Shown here: positions 1 to 7,270 of the stretch, one piece after another
How positions within the stretch are numbered: the first letter of the stretch is position 1
How the letters are laid out: every line of letters begins with the position of its first letter
DNA from: SIG701 sp045123975
GTDB lineage: Bacteria; Bacillota; Clostridia; Oscillospirales; CAG-272
Direction of reading: 5' to 3'
Assembly (NCBI GenBank): GCA_045123975.1
Contig: JBGVKV010000024.1
Location: forward strand, 1-25,873
DNA length: 25,873 nucleotides
The notes under the pieces: model-generated
Databases searched by the model: none
Seen by the model: the letters and a program-made list of their open reading frames with translations, nothing else
What the model was told of the DNA's origin: nothing
Program-made: the position numbers and the translations under genes

Positions 1-250
1 CGGCAAGCTCAAGAGCCGACACTTCATAACCCTTACGGGCAAAGTAAAGGCTATATTCACCTGCGCCTGCTCCGATATCGAGTATCTTGTCGCCCTCTTT
101 CAAATATTTTTCTATGTAGTGAACGGTAGTCAGAAATTCAACTCTCGCAGCTTTGGAATGATTGAGCCTTGCATCCTCGTTGAATATATCATAGGTTCTG
201 TTTACACGTTCGCTTTCGTTTTCTATTTTTGCAAGTTGTTCAAAGTCCAT
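1..250 (-). CDS. SAM-dependent methyltransferase, class I (C-terminal part outside window)
   Basis: Partial gene: only the first 83 or so residues are present and the reading frame runs off the window's left edge. The start is the ATG at 250-248. The product begins MDFEQLAKIENESERVNRTY and contains the glycine-rich SAM-binding motif I, ILDIGAGAGEYSLYFARKG (about residues 58-76), followed by an acidic residue in SALELA at the end of strand 2, as in Rossmann-fold class I methyltransferases. Methyl acceptor unknown: the substrate-recognition part is missing. It is the last visible gene of a tightly packed minus-strand series, 16 bp after the small membrane protein. The ribosome site is weak (GAGAAAG, rather far from the ATG), so translation may be coupled to the upstream gene. 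The family call is firm; anything more specific, such as rRNA or small-molecule methylation, would be a guess. Confidence 0.85.
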   Translation of the reverse strand, partial: MDFEQLAKIENESERVNRTYDIFNEDARLNHSKAARVEFLTTVHYIEKYLKEGDKILDIGAGAGEYSLYFARKGYEVSALELA

Positions 251-266
251 AATTTGTTGCACTTTC

Positions 267-443
267 TCATTTATCGTTGTTCTTCTTTTCCTTGGTAAAC
301 ATCCAGCCGAAGCCGAATACACCTATCGCCATAAAGATGTGGGAAAATCTAAGGCTGAGATCAAACACAGCTTCATCACCCATGCCCAAAATCATCATAA
401 TACTGAACAGTATAATTCCTATTCCTTGTAATTGTCTTTTCAT
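267..443 (-). CDS. small membrane protein, 58 aa, unknown function
   Basis: A 58-codon frame starting at the ATG at 443-441, preceded by a clear AAGGAG seven bases upstream that lies inside the end of the preceding Nudix gene. The product starts MKRQLQGIGIILFSIMMILG and ends with a charged tail, FTKEKKNNDK. Two hydrophobic segments are visible (about residues 8-22 and 34-50), separated by DEAVFDLSLRF, so a two-pass membrane hairpin is likely. I do not recognise a family. Good ribosome site, tight packing (5 bp after the Nudix stop, 16 bp before the methyltransferase) and strand agreement make it a believable gene despite its size. No function can be assigned from sequence. Confidence 0.65.
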   Translation of the reverse strand: MKRQLQGIGIILFSIMMILGMGDEAVFDLSLRFSHIFMAIGVFGFGWMFTKEKKNNDK

Positions 444-448
444 ACGTT

Positions 449-934
449 TTACTCCTTATAAACAAAGTACACGATCTCATCGGGCAGATTCATAATGTAC
501 TCCTTCGCTTGTGGGGGATATATGTTCTTATTAGGTATATCCTCAAGCGGTATCCACCACATATTCAACTCAATTCGTTCGTTGCCCAAATCGTCAAGCG
601 CCTTGAAATTTCTATCAAGGGGAATTTGTGTTTCGTCCTTCAAGGAAATCAGATAGTACAAATTGATCTGCTGACAAGGACGGTTGCCCCACGGGAAGAA
701 ATTTTCATTTACCATAAGCAATCTTTCGATCTTGATGTCTGCGCCGATTTCTTCCTTGAACTCTCGCACAAGGGTTTCATCGGTTGTTTCTCCAAAGGCA
801 ACGTGACCACCGATAAAGGCATATCCGTCATCGCCCTCTGCATTTTGCATAAGCACCTTTCCGTTATGTATAAGCACACCGCCGACACGGTACGAAAAGA
901 TGTAATCATCTGTTTTGAAAAGTATGTCTGCCAT
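449..934 (-). CDS. Nudix hydrolase (first of two in this operon)
   Basis: A 161-residue protein with a perfect Nudix box GX5EX7REUXEEXGU: GHVAFGETTDETLVREFKEEIG, split here as GHVAFGE / TTDETLV / REFKEEIG, at about residues 41-62. Nudix enzymes hydrolyse a nucleoside diphosphate linked to another moiety, using divalent metal held by the REXXEE glutamates; the substrate cannot be read from the box. The chosen start is MADILFKTDD at 934, because AAGGAG lies nine bases upstream; a longer in-frame start at 961 would overlap the preceding gene's stop and has no better ribosome site. It follows the GNAT gene by 11 bp and precedes the small membrane protein by 5 bp. It is clearly different in sequence from the other Nudix gene at 2254-2733, so the two are not a recent duplication. 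Confidence 0.9.
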   Translation of the reverse strand: MADILFKTDDYIFSYRVGGVLIHNGKVLMQNAEGDDGYAFIGGHVAFGETTDETLVREFKEEIGADIKIERLLMVNENFFPWGNRPCQQINLYYLISLKDETQIPLDRNFKALDDLGNERIELNMWWIPLEDIPNKNIYPPQAKEYIMNLPDEIVYFVYKE

Positions 935-945
935 TGTTTTTCTCC

Positions 946-1473
946 TTAAAGCGTTATCCAAAACCTTTTCAAATCCACATTCTCATTCGGTTCGTGTATT
1001 GTGTATTCGTAAACTCCGCCGTTCGCGAGGATTGTCTTTTCACTTCCGATGTTACCATCAATACAAGTAATCATTACTTTATTAAGTCCAATTTCACGGC
1101 AGAACGGAAGCGTCTTTTTCAGCATTTCCTTTGCATAACCTTTATGCCGTTCGCTCGGTCTTACAGAATAACCGATATGACCTGCGTACTTTTCAAGAAA
1201 ATCGTTAAAACGATGTCTGACTTGAATCATTCCGACCAATTTGTTGTCGCTCTTACGAACGAAAAAGAACTGTGTGGCAGGAACTAAGTGCGAAGGAACA
1301 GTTTGCGGATCTTCGTATTCCGCACAAGTCTTTATGTATTCTTCGGGACTCTCGAATCTTCGGAGTGGTCCGATTCCGTCCATAGAGTCACCTGCATCGA
1401 GAAACTCTTGTCTATATTCAACGATCTGACTCGCATATTCGCTCGTCGGTCGTATCAAAATAAATTCTTCCAT
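946..1473 (-). CDS. GNAT family N-acetyltransferase
   Basis: A 175-residue protein starting MEEFILIRPTSEYASQIVEY. The acetyl-CoA pyrophosphate-binding motif A is visible as VRPSERHKGYAKEMLKK (R-x-x-G-x-A pattern, about residues 107-123), preceded by the usual beta strand VGMIQVRHRF and followed by the NKVMITCIDGN strand and the SEKTILANGG segment typical of RimJ/RimL-like GNATs. It would transfer an acetyl group from acetyl-CoA to an amine of a small molecule or protein terminus; the acceptor is unknown. The start at 1473 is chosen because GAGGAG stands about nine bases upstream; the alternative at 1506 would overlap the phosphorylase gene. It sits 13 bp after the phosphorylase and 11 bp before the Nudix gene. 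In an operon led by drug exporters an antibiotic acetyltransferase role is conceivable but not shown. Confidence 0.88.
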   Translation of the reverse strand: MEEFILIRPTSEYASQIVEYRQEFLDAGDSMDGIGPLRRFESPEEYIKTCAEYEDPQTVPSHLVPATQFFFVRKSDNKLVGMIQVRHRFNDFLEKYAGHIGYSVRPSERHKGYAKEMLKKTLPFCREIGLNKVMITCIDGNIGSEKTILANGGVYEYTIHEPNENVDLKRFWITL

Positions 1474-1486
1474 AATAAATTTCTCC

Positions 1487-2254
1487 TCATAGTTTAAGCA
1501 CCGCATTAAGGCAGAGAGTCAGCGCATATTCGTATGCATTGCCGCCCCAATTTCGCTCGTCGTATTTATCCACGTCGGCAAGGCTGTCAGCAGTATAAAG
1601 TATCATACCCCAAGTAGCATCTCTGAAAGCTGAAACGGCGGCAAGAGCCGAACACTCCATCTCAACGACGGAGCAACCTTCACTCTTGCGATATTCGACC
1701 TTTTCCTTAGTTTCACGGAAGAATCCGTCGGTTGACCAAGTGATGACCTCTTGATATTTCATTCCGTGTTCAAACACCGTTTCCTCGATAGCTTTTCTCG
1801 CTCTTTCGCTGATCTCCATAAAGCGTGAAGGGGGAGCGTAGTGATAGGAAGTTCCTTCGTCACGCAGAGCCTTGCTCGGCACAAGAAACGTGCTTTCGGG
1901 AAAATGCTCCAAAGCACCGCAGGAACCGGCAGAGATGATCTCACGCACACCGTAGCCAATCAGCCAATCGAGTATTTGCGCCGATGCAGCCGAACCAACG
2001 GGAGCTTCACAAAGCGTTATTTCCTCACCTTTGTATTTCAATACGTAGATGGGATAGCGTTTTGTCATGCTGAGAAACGCTGATACCTTTATGGCTTCTG
2101 CTTTACTTGCGTATTCTGATATGTACTCACCAAGGAAAGCAAAAACGCACTTTTTCGGGAGCTTCAAATCTAATTTTTCGTGTGTGGGGTTGATGACCGC
2201 CGTTTGCTCGGTGTCAAACTCCAATATCGGTAATTCGTTTTTTATGATGCTCAT
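1487..2254 (-). CDS. nucleoside phosphorylase (PNP/UDP phosphorylase family)
   Basis: A 255-residue member of the PNP_UDP_1 family. Visible marks are EAPVGSAASA (phosphate/ribose site region), the SAGSCGAL glycine-rich loop near residue 118, and VVEMECSALAAVS near residue 208, which carries the ribose-binding Met-Glu of this fold, followed by ILYTADSLAD where the purine- or pyrimidine-contacting Asp is expected. The reaction would be phosphorolysis of a nucleoside to free base and (deoxy)ribose-1-phosphate; uridine-phosphorylase-like specificity is possible but not decidable here. Start at 2254: the preceding Nudix stop and this ATG overlap as TAATG, and GGACGAAAG provides a ribosome site. 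The 105-base N-terminal extension of the frame is therefore not used. It lies between a Nudix gene and a GNAT gene in the packed operon, so a nucleotide-pool or nucleoside-antibiotic role is plausible. Confidence 0.85.
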   Translation of the reverse strand: MSIIKNELPILEFDTEQTAVINPTHEKLDLKLPKKCVFAFLGEYISEYASKAEAIKVSAFLSMTKRYPIYVLKYKGEEITLCEAPVGSAASAQILDWLIGYGVREIISAGSCGALEHFPESTFLVPSKALRDEGTSYHYAPPSRFMEISERARKAIEETVFEHGMKYQEVITWSTDGFFRETKEKVEYRKSEGCSVVEMECSALAAVSAFRDATWGMILYTADSLADVDKYDERNWGGNAYEYALTLCLNAVLKL

Positions 2255-2733
2255 TATCTTTCGTCCTTGATAAAATGCTTTACTGTATCCGTTGGATTTT
2301 TCAGTTCTGTTCTGAAAAATTCGGGATACATCTTGATGTCCTCGTCGAGCGAAACCCATTTCAGATGCTCCTTGCTGTTATCTTCCGTGAAACTCTCGCT
2401 GATCGGAGCGAAGTCGCTCGACACTTTCATATAGAAGAAAAACGAAATCTCATAAATTAGCTTGCCGAGATTGGAAGGAGCATCACCGTAGAAATAGTTT
2501 TCGTGTACGAAGCTAAGACGGTCAATTTCCATTTTAACGCCTGTTTCTTCAAACACTTCACGCACAATGGCTTCTTCTGCGGTTTCACCAAATTTGATTC
2601 TTCCACCAACAGAATAGAGATAGTTGGCTCTTTCATTACCTACCATCAGAATCTTTCCGTCTTTCATAATAATTGCGCCCACACGGATATTCAAAATACC
2701 GTCATCGCAAGCTACACACATATCCTTGTTCAT
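2254..2733 (-). CDS. Nudix hydrolase (second of two in this operon)
   Basis: A 159-residue Nudix protein. The box reads GGRIKFGETAEEAIVREVFEETGV at about residues 43-66 and fits GX5EX7REUXEEXGU exactly. The N-terminus (CVACDDGILNIRVGAIIMKDGKILMV) is the standard first two strands of the fold. The C-terminal half carries the SFFFYMKV and EHLKWVSLDED segments common in MutT/ADP-ribose-type clostridial Nudix proteins. Substrate unknown. The start has GAGGTAAG seven bases upstream. The stop overlaps the phosphorylase start by one base (TAATG), which implies translational coupling; 14 bp separate it from the upstream HicB/DinB-like gene. Confidence 0.9.
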   Translation of the reverse strand: MNKDMCVACDDGILNIRVGAIIMKDGKILMVGNERANYLYSVGGRIKFGETAEEAIVREVFEETGVKMEIDRLSFVHENYFYGDAPSNLGKLIYEISFFFYMKVSSDFAPISESFTEDNSKEHLKWVSLDEDIKMYPEFFRTELKNPTDTVKHFIKDER

Positions 2734-2747
2734 TTTCTTACCTCAAA

Positions 2748-3449
2748 TCAAAAACAAAATGGATTTGCCACATTTTCCGTTCCAAACACTTTTACTGCCA
2801 TTCGATACATTGCTCTTGCATGGATACGGTCGTGCCAAACAAAACGACGGAGAACCTTGCGGAGTGACCAATCCTCTCCGTAGCTACCTTCAATAACAGC
2901 ATTTTGAAGAAAATCGGGCTTTGCTTCAAGTATTTCAAATCCACGTTTGCGGCATTCGTATATAGTGCTGCCGTTATCGGCATCAACAACTATCTCCGCA
3001 AAATAATACTCGTTTACGTTCTTCGTATGCTCATACATTTCATCAGCCGTGCGAGGAACTTGACCGTAAAAGGTTTTGCGCTCCGCTATGACAGTAGCAT
3101 TCTTGTCGGGGATAGACTCATACAGGGCAAGAAAATCCTTTGCAGACCTCAATGCAAGTGCTTTCAATTTCTCATATTCATCAGCCGTAAGCAGTGCTTT
3201 TTCACTCTCGAAAAGCACATCTGAATCGGCATCTTTAATTGCAAGATCGGAGGCTTTTTCCCCGGCGATCACAACTTCCATACTGTCGGAAACATCCTCT
3301 CCCAACCATCTGAGATAAGAAGCAATCTCATCGGGCATCTTTGCCATTGCTATTTCAAGGCTTTCGCCACGGGTATATGCGCCGATATAATCAACCGCAT
3401 AAAGCAACGTGTCGTTGCCGTTATGTTCCCATACACAGTATATTATCAT
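2748..3449 (-). CDS. HicB-like N-terminus / DinB-like C-terminus protein, unknown function
   Basis: A 233-residue protein I do not recognise as a named family. The N-terminus (about residues 1-55: MIIYCVWEHNG, YTRGESLEIAMAKMPDEIASYLRWLGE) looks like the HicB-type single-domain fold, with the usual G-E-S-L-E-x-A pattern after two strands. The C-terminal third, about residues 170-225, contains WSLRKVLRRFVWHDRIHARAM, a histidine-bearing helix (HDRIH) like the metal-binding helix of DinB/YfiT four-helix-bundle proteins. Those proteins are often thiol-dependent transferases for bacillithiol or mycothiol, but that is family knowledge and not shown here. The start at 3449 is supported by GAGGGGGAAAG upstream; a longer frame starts at 3473. 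It lies 35 bp after the ABC exporter pair and 14 bp before the Nudix gene. Confidence 0.6.
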   Translation of the reverse strand: MIIYCVWEHNGNDTLLYAVDYIGAYTRGESLEIAMAKMPDEIASYLRWLGEDVSDSMEVVIAGEKASDLAIKDADSDVLFESEKALLTADEYEKLKALALRSAKDFLALYESIPDKNATVIAERKTFYGQVPRTADEMYEHTKNVNEYYFAEIVVDADNGSTIYECRKRGFEILEAKPDFLQNAVIEGSYGEDWSLRKVLRRFVWHDRIHARAMYRMAVKVFGTENVANPFCF

Positions 3450-3484
3450 GAAAAATCTTTCCCCCTCAGTCATTGATAAATCAG

Positions 3485-5269
3485 TTATGCTCTTTGCTCT
3501 TTCGGATATTGACTATTATAAATTCTTGCATACAGTCCATTTTGGCATAAGAGTTCAGCATGCTTTCCTTGCTCGACAATATGACCGTTGTCTACAACTA
3601 ATATTACGTCAGCATTTTCGATGGTTGAAAGTCGGTGAGCAATTACAAAAGCCGTACGTCCCTTCATAAGCTCATCCATGGTTTGCTGTATCAAAAGCTC
3701 AGTACGGGTATCAACGTTACTTGTTGCCTCGTCAAGAATAAGAATAGGTCTATCGGAAAGATATGCTCTTGCAATTGTCAAAAGCTGCTTTTGTCCAGCA
3801 CTGATATTGGTACTGTCCTCATTAATTTCGGTATCATATCCGTTAGGAAGAGCATCAATAAAGCTATCTATGTGCGCCTTTCTCGCTGCCTCCATTACCT
3901 CGTCTCGGGTTGCACCTTCTTTTCCGTAAGCAATATTATCATATACGCTACCCGAAAACAGCATCGTATCCTGCAATACCATACCGAACATTTCTCTGAC
4001 ATCGGTACGGCTCATAGCAGTAATATCCTTACCGTCAACAAGCACTTTACCCGATTTTGAATCGTAAAAGCGCATCAATATGTTGACGATCGTCGTCTTT
4101 CCACCGCCCGTAGGTCCTACGATTGCGATCTTTTCGCCGGGACTTACGTGCAGATTCAAATTTGCAATAAGAGGCTTATCGTCGGTATACGAGAAACAAA
4201 CGTCCACGAAATCGACCGCGCCATTGACGGTTACATTTCCTTCGGATTCTATTTCTTCCATTTCCTCACCGTCGAGGTATTCATACACTCTTCTTGCCGA
4301 GGCAATCGTAGACTGTATCATAGACATACCGTTTGCGATAGATTCGAGAGGACCGGAGAAAAGCTTGGTATACATAATGAATGCTACAAGTGCTCCGACA
4401 TTTACGCTACCGTTTATCACAAGGTACGCACCGATAACGCAGATTGCAACGTATGAAAGGTTGTTGATAAGTCCGACAATAGGGCTTACAAGCCCCGAGA
4501 CAAAATATCCTTTTGCCGAATAGTCGGCATACTTTTTGGTAACGTCCTTGTATTTCTCGTTTTGCGCCTTTTCAATAGAGAAAATTTTAACGGCATCAAA
4601 GCAAGCCAAATTTTCCTCGCAAATACTATACAGTTTTCCCGATTGGGTACGAGAATCGTTAAAATGCTTTTCGCTTTTTGATGCAAGAACTGCGGAAAGC
4701 ACAAGCGAAAGCGGCACAAATATAATAACCGCAACCGCCATAATGGGCTCTTGGGTGAAAATAATCACTGAAATCATTACGAGCTGAATAACGCCGTTAA
4801 TGATAACGCCGAAAATGTCGTGTATTGAGCCACCCATAATCGAAACGTCATTCGTCATTCGCGATATAAATTCTCCGTTAGGAGTGCTGTCAACTACCTT
4901 GATAGGAATTCTTGCGATTTTCTCGCTCATTTTGATTCTTATCTTGCAAGTAAAGAAGCTGCTGACAGAGTAATTCATAACCGCCTTGGTCAATGCGCCG
5001 AGAAGCGCCGACAAAAGATATACCACCGCAAGAGTTATAATGCGGTTGTTAAACAATGAGGTGTCGATGGGAGTACCGATGTCAAGGAGATCATATATCT
5101 GATTTGTAAGATTTCCGAGAATTTCGGGTGCCGTCATAGCAAGATATGCAGATCCTATGCTTAAGACAGTAGCAAGAGAAAGCCAATGAATAATGCCAAG
5201 CGAATCCTTCATAATTCTAAGGATTACCTTTGCAGAGCTGAGTCCGTTGCTCTTTTTATTCTTCTTCAT
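3485..5269 (-). CDS. heterodimeric ABC exporter, subunit with canonical catalytic ATPase residues
   Basis: A 594-residue half-transporter with an N-terminal six-helix ABC transmembrane domain (about residues 30-330) and a C-terminal nucleotide-binding domain. Walker A is GPTGGGKTT (about 380-390), the signature is the altered NISAGQKQLL (about 490), Walker B is ILILDEATSNVD with the catalytic Glu, and the H-loop is VIAHRLST with its His. Together with the upstream subunit this fits the BmrCD/TM287-288 type of heterodimeric multidrug exporter, in which this chain supplies the active Walker B and H-loop. The start at 5269 has GAAAGGAGG eight bases upstream and lies inside the end of the previous gene (14 bp overlap), so coupled translation at a fixed ratio is expected. 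A longer frame from 5356 lacks this support. Transported drug unknown. Confidence 0.93.
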   Translation of the reverse strand: MKKNKKSNGLSSAKVILRIMKDSLGIIHWLSLATVLSIGSAYLAMTAPEILGNLTNQIYDLLDIGTPIDTSLFNNRIITLAVVYLLSALLGALTKAVMNYSVSSFFTCKIRIKMSEKIARIPIKVVDSTPNGEFISRMTNDVSIMGGSIHDIFGVIINGVIQLVMISVIIFTQEPIMAVAVIIFVPLSLVLSAVLASKSEKHFNDSRTQSGKLYSICEENLACFDAVKIFSIEKAQNEKYKDVTKKYADYSAKGYFVSGLVSPIVGLINNLSYVAICVIGAYLVINGSVNVGALVAFIMYTKLFSGPLESIANGMSMIQSTIASARRVYEYLDGEEMEEIESEGNVTVNGAVDFVDVCFSYTDDKPLIANLNLHVSPGEKIAIVGPTGGGKTTIVNILMRFYDSKSGKVLVDGKDITAMSRTDVREMFGMVLQDTMLFSGSVYDNIAYGKEGATRDEVMEAARKAHIDSFIDALPNGYDTEINEDSTNISAGQKQLLTIARAYLSDRPILILDEATSNVDTRTELLIQQTMDELMKGRTAFVIAHRLSTIENADVILVVDNGHIVEQGKHAELLCQNGLYARIYNSQYPKEQRA

Positions 5270-6998
5270 GTGCGCCCTCCTTTCTGCCGCCAAGCTGTGA
5301 ATCTGCGATTTCGCGGTATATGGGACAGGACGAAAGAAGCTCTCTGTGTGTTCCAACTCCGATGATTCGGCCGTTATCTAACACGTATATACGATCAGCG
5401 CTCATTGCCGTGCTGATACGTTGTGTTGCGACAATTCGGCTCTTGCCGCGAAGAAGTGCAGAATAATTTTCTTTGATCTCGCTTTCAGTGAGGAAGTCCA
5501 ACGCGCTGAAGCTGTCGTCAAAAATATATACGTCAGCTTCTTTGATTACAGTTCTCGCCATGTTCAGTCTTTGACGCTGACCTCCGCTAACATTTTGACC
5601 GCTGCCTACCAAAATATAGTCAAGTCCTTCTTCGTGCGAGTCAACGAACTCTGCCATTTTGGAAAGTCTTAAAGCTTCATAAATTTCATCATCGGTTGCA
5701 TTCGGATTGCCCATCTTGATGTTGTCTCTTACAGTTCCTTCAAAAATCTGGGCTTTTTGCAGTGCAACCGAGAAATGAGAGCGCACATCCACCTTGCGCA
5801 TATCTTTATAAGAGGCATCACCAATCATGATTTCTCCCTCACTCGGTTCAAAAAGTCCAGCGAGTAGCTTTATTAGCGTACTTTTTCCGCTTCCCGTGCC
5901 CCCAATAAGCGCGACGTGCTCGCCTTCCTTGATGGAAAGCGATATATTTTCAATAACACTTTTGGTTGAATTGGGATACGTAAAGGAAAGATTGCGTATT
6001 TCCAAATCAAAGCCGTTTGGAATTTTTCCTTCACCTTCCGGTATTTTTTCTTCATCCGGACTTGAATGAATTTCATTCAAACGCCGCATGGATACTTTCA
6101 CCTTGGGGAGCCAAGCGAGCGTCCAAGATATGCTGATAACAGCATTGGTAATCATTCCGATGTATTGAAGCACGGCAATAATACCACCTGTGCTGATACC
6201 CGAGCCTGCCTGCGCTCTGATACCTCCAAAGTAAATTACGGCAACGGTAGCAAGATTAAGAAGCAACATAGCAAAGGGATCGACCATTCCTCCACGAGTA
6301 TTGGCGCGTATCATATATTTCGCCATTTCCTCGGTTGCAAATTTGGCTCTGCCGTGCTCGCGCTTTTCATTGTTGAATGCTCTGACAACGCGAAGCCCCG
6401 AAAGACGTTCTCTCACGATCTTGTTTTGCATATCTACGTACTTATCCGATTTATCCCACATATCATAAAGCGGGCGCATAAGGATAAGCACCAAAATAAG
6501 AATTGGAGGAATAGACAGCATAAATACCGCAGACAATACGGGATCGGCTAAGAATGCAAGAACAGCCGAACCGATGAACATAACCGGAACCGTGAAAAGA
6601 GTATAGGGTAAGCTCGTGATGGTTCCCTCAACGTTCCATATATCGTCGGTGGCTCTTGTCAGAAGTCCCGAAGGACCTATTTTCGTATAATCCGTATAGG
6701 ATAACGAATTAATCTTTTCAAAGGTGCTGCGGCAAAGGTCGGACGAGTAACCGGCTGAAATGCTTGTATTGAGCTTGGCAGAAATCACGTTCGCAATAAC
6801 TGAAACGATTGCTAACAATACCATTATCACTGCATATTTCCATACGAGTGATATGTTTTGCTCCGAGATGCCTTTTTCTACGATCTCACTCATAACGAAC
6901 GGCATCAAAAGCGCACATATCATTCCGATACCATCAATTAAAGCAACACTGACGAGCTTTTTTCGATAAGGTTTTAATAATTCAAGTAGTTTTTTCAT
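5256..6998 (-). CDS. heterodimeric ABC exporter, subunit with degenerate ATPase site
   Basis: A 580-residue half-transporter starting MKKLLELLKPYRKKLVSVAL. Six membrane helices (about residues 15-310) are followed by the nucleotide-binding domain: Walker A GGTGSGKST (about 365), intact signature VSGGQRQRLN (about 470), Walker B VYIFDDSFSALD with Asp in place of the catalytic Glu (about 490), and a switch region ATQRIST with Gln in place of His. The defects therefore fall on this chain's Walker B/H-loop and on the partner's signature, which together make the degenerate composite site of heterodimeric exporters; the intact signature here completes the partner's active site. The ribosome site directly before the ATG is weak (AAAAGA), while a strong AAGGTGGAGG lies 45 bases further upstream. 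It is the first structural gene behind the leader/attenuator at 7064-7299. Confidence 0.93.
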   Translation of the reverse strand: MKKLLELLKPYRKKLVSVALIDGIGMICALLMPFVMSEIVEKGISEQNISLVWKYAVIMVLLAIVSVIANVISAKLNTSISAGYSSDLCRSTFEKINSLSYTDYTKIGPSGLLTRATDDIWNVEGTITSLPYTLFTVPVMFIGSAVLAFLADPVLSAVFMLSIPPILILVLILMRPLYDMWDKSDKYVDMQNKIVRERLSGLRVVRAFNNEKREHGRAKFATEEMAKYMIRANTRGGMVDPFAMLLLNLATVAVIYFGGIRAQAGSGISTGGIIAVLQYIGMITNAVISISWTLAWLPKVKVSMRRLNEIHSSPDEEKIPEGEGKIPNGFDLEIRNLSFTYPNSTKSVIENISLSIKEGEHVALIGGTGSGKSTLIKLLAGLFEPSEGEIMIGDASYKDMRKVDVRSHFSVALQKAQIFEGTVRDNIKMGNPNATDDEIYEALRLSKMAEFVDSHEEGLDYILVGSGQNVSGGQRQRLNMARTVIKEADVYIFDDSFSALDFLTESEIKENYSALLRGKSRIVATQRISTAMSADRIYVLDNGRIIGVGTHRELLSSCPIYREIADSQLGGRKEGAHEEE

Positions 6999-7043
6999 TT
7001 TCTTTTATTTGTCTTTGTTCTTTTAGATGTGTGGTTGTGTAAA

Positions 7044-7053
7044 CCTCCACCTT
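7044..7053 (-). promoter_or_regulatory. orphan Shine-Dalgarno-like AAGGTGGAGG in the exporter 5' leader
   Basis: On the minus strand this ten-base run is a near-perfect ribosome site, yet no ATG, GTG or TTG follows at a usable distance; the ABC start codon is 45 bases downstream. Bases 7050-7058 (CTCGGAAGG on the transcript) can also pair with CCTCCGAG near the end of the leader peptide gene, with one bulged A. It may be a ribosome standby site, part of the RNA switch, or the remains of a second leader frame. This is a description, not a demonstrated function. Confidence 0.4.
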
Positions 7054-7060
7054 CCGAGAA

Positions 7061-7099
7061 AAAGCATAAAGCACCCGTGAGCTGCCACGGGTGCTTTAT
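7061..7099 (-). terminator. second leader hairpin, terminator-like
   Basis: Inverted repeat with a 14-bp perfect stem (7066-7079 with 7086-7099, core GCACCCGTG / CACGGGTGC) and a six-base loop, followed on the minus strand by the T-rich run GCTTTTTC. It lies between the leader peptide gene and the first ABC gene, so if it terminates it must be bypassed for exporter expression. The T-run is interrupted by GC, so it could act as a weaker terminator or as a protective hairpin. Confidence 0.7.
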
Positions 7100-7140
7100 A
7101 AAATAAAAAATGCCCGAGGCGTAACTCTACGCACCGGGAG
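7100..7140 (-). terminator. first leader hairpin, candidate attenuator terminator
   Basis: On the minus-strand transcript CCCGGTGCGTA, a four-base loop and TACGCCTCGGG form a stem with one 2x2 internal mismatch (7113-7123 with 7128-7138), followed at once by CATTTTTTATTTT. This is a textbook intrinsic terminator in a 5' leader, 24 bases after the leader-peptide stop codon. Its 3' arm CCTCGGG (7113-7119) is fully complementary, counting one U-G pair, to UCCGAGG at 7177-7183 within the last codons of the leader peptide, so an alternative fold can dissolve it. Confidence 0.75.
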
Positions 7141-7162
7141 CAATTAAGTATTGAATACCCAA

Positions 7163-7234
7163 TTATGCTTGTATATCCTCGGAGGCGAGTACGATAAAAT
7201 TGATAGAACGATCGTTGTAATTGATGTTAGTCAT
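7163..7234 (-). CDS. leader peptide, 23 aa, regulating the ABC exporter operon
   Basis: A 24-codon frame including stop, with an excellent ribosome site AAAGGAGGAG seven bases before the ATG at 7234-7232. The peptide begins MTNINYNDRSIN and ends LASEDIQA. It lies about 30 bases behind a consensus promoter and directly ahead of two terminator-like hairpins, the arrangement used in ribosome-mediated attenuation; the closest described parallel by layout is bmrB, the leader of the B. subtilis bmrCD exporter genes. Bases of codons 18-20 (UCCGAGG) can pair with the 3' arm of the first terminator. A ribosome translating to the stop codon would cover them and let the terminator form; a ribosome stalled earlier would leave them free. 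Expression of the peptide and drug response are inferred. Confidence 0.75.
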   Translation of the reverse strand: MTNINYNDRSINFIVLASEDIQA

Positions 7235-7270
7235 TGTATTCTCCTCCTTTCATAAAAATTTTCAAATGGT

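Noticed and set aside
7064..7142. Pairing of the first hairpin's 5' arm (GGTGC) with the second hairpin's 5' arm (GCACC) as a way past the second terminator
   Set aside because: Only five pairs, and it would have to form a pseudoknot with the proposed antiterminator; too weak to claim.
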